Shown here one piece after another: positions 13,447 to 14,103 of a stretch of DNA of 14,103 nucleotides (the stretch's first letter is position 1; every line of letters starts with the position of its first letter). The translations under genes were made by a program, and so were the position numbers. Under the pieces are notes generated by a model that made no database searches, was not told where the DNA came from, and worked only from the letters and a program-made list of their open reading frames with translations. The stretch comes from DATJPD01 sp036394195. GTDB lineage: Bacteria > Pseudomonadota > Alphaproteobacteria > CACIAM-22H2. The DNA is taken from contig DASWFO010000253.1 in assembly GCA_036394195.1 (NCBI GenBank), positions 1 through 14,103 of the forward strand, given 5' to 3'.

Positions 13447-14103
13447 ATGGTCGCGCGGGTCAACACGGTCGCCTTCCAGGGCATCGACGTGGTCGACGTC
13501 GACGTGCAGGTCCATATCGGCGGCGGGCTGCCGGCGTTCAGCATCGTCGGGCTGCCGGACAAGACGATCGGCGAGGCGCGCGAGCGGGTGCGCGCCGCCC
13601 TCTCCGCGCTCGGGCTGGCGCTGCCGCCCAAGCACATCACGGTCAACCTGTCGCCGGCCGACCTGGTGAAAGAAGGCAGCCACTACGACCTGCCGATCGC
13701 CCTCGGGCTCCTGATCGGCATGGGCGTGATCGGCGCCGACGCCGTCGCCGGCTACACCGTGATCGGCGAGCTGGCGCTCGACGGCAAGCTCACGGCGGTC
13801 GCGGGCGCGCTGCCGGCGGCGATGGGCGCCAACGCGCAGGGCCGCGGGCTGATCTGTCCCGCGGGGTGCGGCGGCGAGGCGGCGTGGGCCGGCGGCGACG
13901 TGCTGGCGCCGGAGTCATTGCTGGGGCTGATCAATCATTTGAAGGGCGCGCAGGTGCTGGGCGCGCCGCAGGCGAAGCTCGACGAGCGCGCCGCCGCGGT
14001 GCCGGACCTGCGCGACATCAAGGGCCAGGAGACGGCCAAGCGGGCGCTCGAAGTCGCGGCCGCCGGCGGGCACCATCTGCTCATGGTCGGCCCGCCCGGG
14101 TCC
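13447..14103 (+). CDS. ComM/YifB family Mg-chelatase-like AAA ATPase, N-terminal part
   Basis: The frame is open from ATG 13447 to the window edge (219 codons, cut at GPPGS of the Walker A motif). The N-terminal domain has the family signature: VNTVAFQGIDVVDVDVQVHIGGGLPAFSIVGLPDKTIGEARERVRAAL followed by LPPKHITVNLSPADLVKEGSHYDLPIALGLL. The LRDIKGQETAKRALEVAAAGGHHLLMVGPPGS segment (188-219) begins the AAA/Mg-chelatase core. ComM homologues are hexameric helicases that promote branch migration in natural transformation, and they are also widespread in non-competent bacteria. The start has no good ribosome binding site. It is transcribed in the same direction as the DsrE-like gene, 155 nt away, probably independently. 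Completeness cannot be judged. Confidence 0.93.
   Translation, partial: MVARVNTVAFQGIDVVDVDVQVHIGGGLPAFSIVGLPDKTIGEARERVRAALSALGLALPPKHITVNLSPADLVKEGSHYDLPIALGLLIGMGVIGADAVAGYTVIGELALDGKLTAVAGALPAAMGANAQGRGLICPAGCGGEAAWAGGDVLAPESLLGLINHLKGAQVLGAPQAKLDERAAAVPDLRDIKGQETAKRALEVAAAGGHHLLMVGPPGS

Noticed and set aside
1..14103. CRISPR array, transposase, integrase, phage genes, tRNA or rRNA
   Set aside because: I looked for regular spaced repeats, DDE-type or tyrosine-recombinase motifs and RNA-gene landmarks and saw none. The short repeats present lack spacers of regular length.

Overview
The window is a high-GC (roughly two-thirds GC by eye), gene-dense chromosomal segment. Its families (GltIJKL uptake operon, M81/MlrC peptidase, PHB-depolymerase-type esterase, FdhD with a YdeP-type molybdoenzyme, Tat-exported bicupin oxalate decarboxylase, ComM/YifB) and the mosaic intergenic palindromes suggest a free-living alphaproteobacterium of the Rhizobiales/Rhodospirillales kind. 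This is inference; there is no rRNA, tRNA or other direct taxonomic marker. I see no CRISPR array, transposase, integrase or phage gene.

Layout. (1) 2-505 (+): the 3' end of an M81 (MlrC-type) metallopeptidase gene. (2) 669-3879 (+): a four-gene glutamate/aspartate-type ABC importer operon, gltI-gltJ-gltK-gltL, preceded by a near-consensus sigma-54 promoter (669-684), which suggests nitrogen control. (3) 3951-4026: a REP-like palindromic repeat into which the 3' end of the next, convergent gene runs. (4) 4016-6716 (-): a stand-alone 5'-3' exonuclease (PIN/H3TH), an intracellular PHB-depolymerase-family esterase and a ribbon-helix-helix (CopG-type) regulator. The regulator's promoter lies across a 38-bp dyad, a good candidate autoregulatory operator. 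(5) 6762-7048: a non-coding mosaic with four hairpins and a 57-bp near-copy (55/57) of the 3' part of gltL. (6) 7049-10205 (-): a YdeP/FdhF-type molybdopterin oxidoreductase followed after 4 nt by fdhD. (7) 10440-10850 (-): a glycine-zipper lipoprotein with three perfect 18-bp tandem repeats just upstream of its ribosome binding site. (8) 11242-13291 (+): a Tat-exported oxalate decarboxylase and a tightly linked exported protein with a DsrE-like C-terminus. (9) 13447-14103 (+): the N-terminal part of a ComM/YifB-type AAA ATPase, cut by the window edge just inside its Walker A motif.

How the genes may work together. gltIJKL is a complete importer. Oxalate decarboxylase makes formate and CO2 while consuming a proton. 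The neighbouring YdeP-like enzyme with its FdhD sulfurtransferase belongs to the formate-dehydrogenase superfamily, and E. coli YdeP is linked to acid resistance. A divergent oxalate/formate/acid-stress neighbourhood around the lipoprotein is therefore a reasonable hypothesis, but sequence alone does not prove it. The most unusual items are the displaced gltL fragment, the CopG operator/promoter, the sigma-54 promoter and the oxalate decarboxylase with its linked DsrE-like partner. I did not find an unmistakably new defence or mobile system.
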